Below are positions 63,693 through 64,000 of a stretch of DNA of 64,000 nucleotides, in pieces. How positions within the stretch are numbered: the stretch's first letter is position 1; the number at the start of each line of letters is the position of its first letter. Location: contig NZ_BNBR01000001.1 in assembly GCF_014656055.1 (NCBI RefSeq), positions 248,001 through 312,000 on the forward strand, in the 5' to 3' direction. Position numbers and translations under genes: made by a program. The notes below the pieces were generated by a model. That model worked only from the letters and a program-made list of their open reading frames with translations. It did not search any database and was not told the DNA's origin. The DNA comes from Streptomyces griseosporeus. Lineage in GTDB: Bacteria > Actinomycetota > Actinomycetes > Streptomycetales > Streptomycetaceae.

Positions 63693-64000
63693 ATGGCTGG
63701 TGGTGCCGTCGGGAAGAAGGCCCTCGTCATCGGCGCGGGCATCGGCGGTCTCGCCGCCGCCGTCGCGCTGCGCCGGATCGGCATGGACGTCGAGATCTAC
63801 GAGCGGGCGCCGGCGCTCAAGCCCGCCGGTTTCGGTATCTCCGTGGGCGCCAACGCCATCCGCGCGCTGGCCACCCTCGGGCTCGACCTCGGCCTGGCAC
63901 GGCGCGGCCAGGTGGTCGAGCAGATGAAGTTCATGACGCCCACCGGGCGCCCTCTGTTCGACCTCCCGCACGCCCGCGTCGACCGCGAGGCCGGCGCCCC
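63693..64000 (+). CDS. FAD-dependent monooxygenase (3' end outside window)
   Basis: First 102 residues of a class A flavoprotein monooxygenase. The Rossmann FAD motif is ALVIGAGIGGLAAAVALRRI (GxGxxG), followed by DVEIYERAPALKPAGFGISV and GANAIRALATLGLDLGLARR. It starts one base after the NRPS stop with GGAGG upstream, so the two genes are co-expressed. In legonmycin, pyrrolizixenamide and brabantamide clusters an enzyme of this class carries out Baeyer-Villiger-type ring remodelling of the NRPS product. The window edge cuts the gene. Confidence 0.9.
   Translation, partial: MAGGAVGKKALVIGAGIGGLAAAVALRRIGMDVEIYERAPALKPAGFGISVGANAIRALATLGLDLGLARRGQVVEQMKFMTPTGRPLFDLPHARVDREAGA

Noticed and set aside
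60179..63784. Very long open frame on the minus strand opposite the NRPS gene
   Set aside because: It is a by-product of high-GC codon bias in the NRPS frame. The translation is Gly/Arg/Val-rich and matches no domain, while the plus strand has every NRPS core motif.
1..64000. tRNA, rRNA, CRISPR array, prophage or replication origin
   Set aside because: Nothing with the required structure or gene content was seen anywhere in the window.

Overview
The window is actinobacterial DNA, almost certainly Streptomyces. GC is very high, third codon positions are G/C-rich, GTG and TTG starts are common, translationally coupled ATGA overlaps are frequent, and several genes encode secreted polysaccharide-active proteins. 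No rRNA, tRNA or CRISPR array was seen.

Region 1 (1-9899) is one tight operon for a group 3b cytosolic NAD(P)-linked [NiFe] hydrogenase and its maturation: maturation protease (cut by the window edge), hypF, hypC, subunits in the order beta, gamma, small, large, a CBS-BON protein, hypD and hypE. hypA and hypB are not in view.

Region 2 (10220-19880) resembles a hypoxia/dormancy (DevR/OsdR-type) island: three two-domain universal stress proteins, a lone cNMP-binding protein coupled to a second CBS-BON protein, a flavodoxin-like protein, two PNPOx-fold proteins (one fused to a HTH) and a zinc alcohol dehydrogenase. GGGCCGnnCGGCCC-type palindromes recur in its intergenic regions. The matching sensor kinase is a wreck (GAF core deleted, two frameshifts), a DevR-like HTH survives only as a fragment, and a Rv1733c-type membrane protein carries a nonsense codon. 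Targets and operators remain while the local regulators have decayed.

Region 3 (20042-24804) is starch/polysaccharide: secreted alpha-amylase with two starch-binding modules, a convergent secreted protein made only of two CBM20 modules, a shared two-way terminator, and a Tat-exported beta-helix protein.

Region 4 (24805-38750) is a mixed accessory stretch: blue-copper lipoprotein, SRPBCC protein, an aldo/keto reductase with a stop codon at its catalytic Tyr, a class V aminotransferase, a broken IS5-type transposase, a SUKH-like protein, an AraC relic, an MFS exporter, small membrane and secreted proteins, a methyltransferase and an RsbW-like ATPase.

Region 5 (38954-49573) holds a divergent eamA/marR pair sharing a palindromic, apparently leaderless promoter, an SDR, and a probable nitrogen-compound catabolic cluster (NCS1 permease, PucR regulator, DUF1989, OYE-type flavoenzyme, PuuE-like deacetylase, amidase), followed by an MBL-fold hydrolase.

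Region 6 (49658-56146) has a CGNR zinc-finger protein, a divergent GH18 chitinase / AA10 LPMO pair with DasR-like sites between them, a GNAT, a TetR regulator and two SDRs.

Region 7 (56342 to the end) is the start of a biosynthetic cluster: a two-module NRPS (C-A-T-C-A-T-TE) followed one base later by a FAD monooxygenase. The first A domain reads as serine and the second as proline-like. This is the layout of bacterial pyrrolizidine alkaloid pathways (legonmycin, pyrrolizixenamide, brabantamide), and is the most interesting system in the window.
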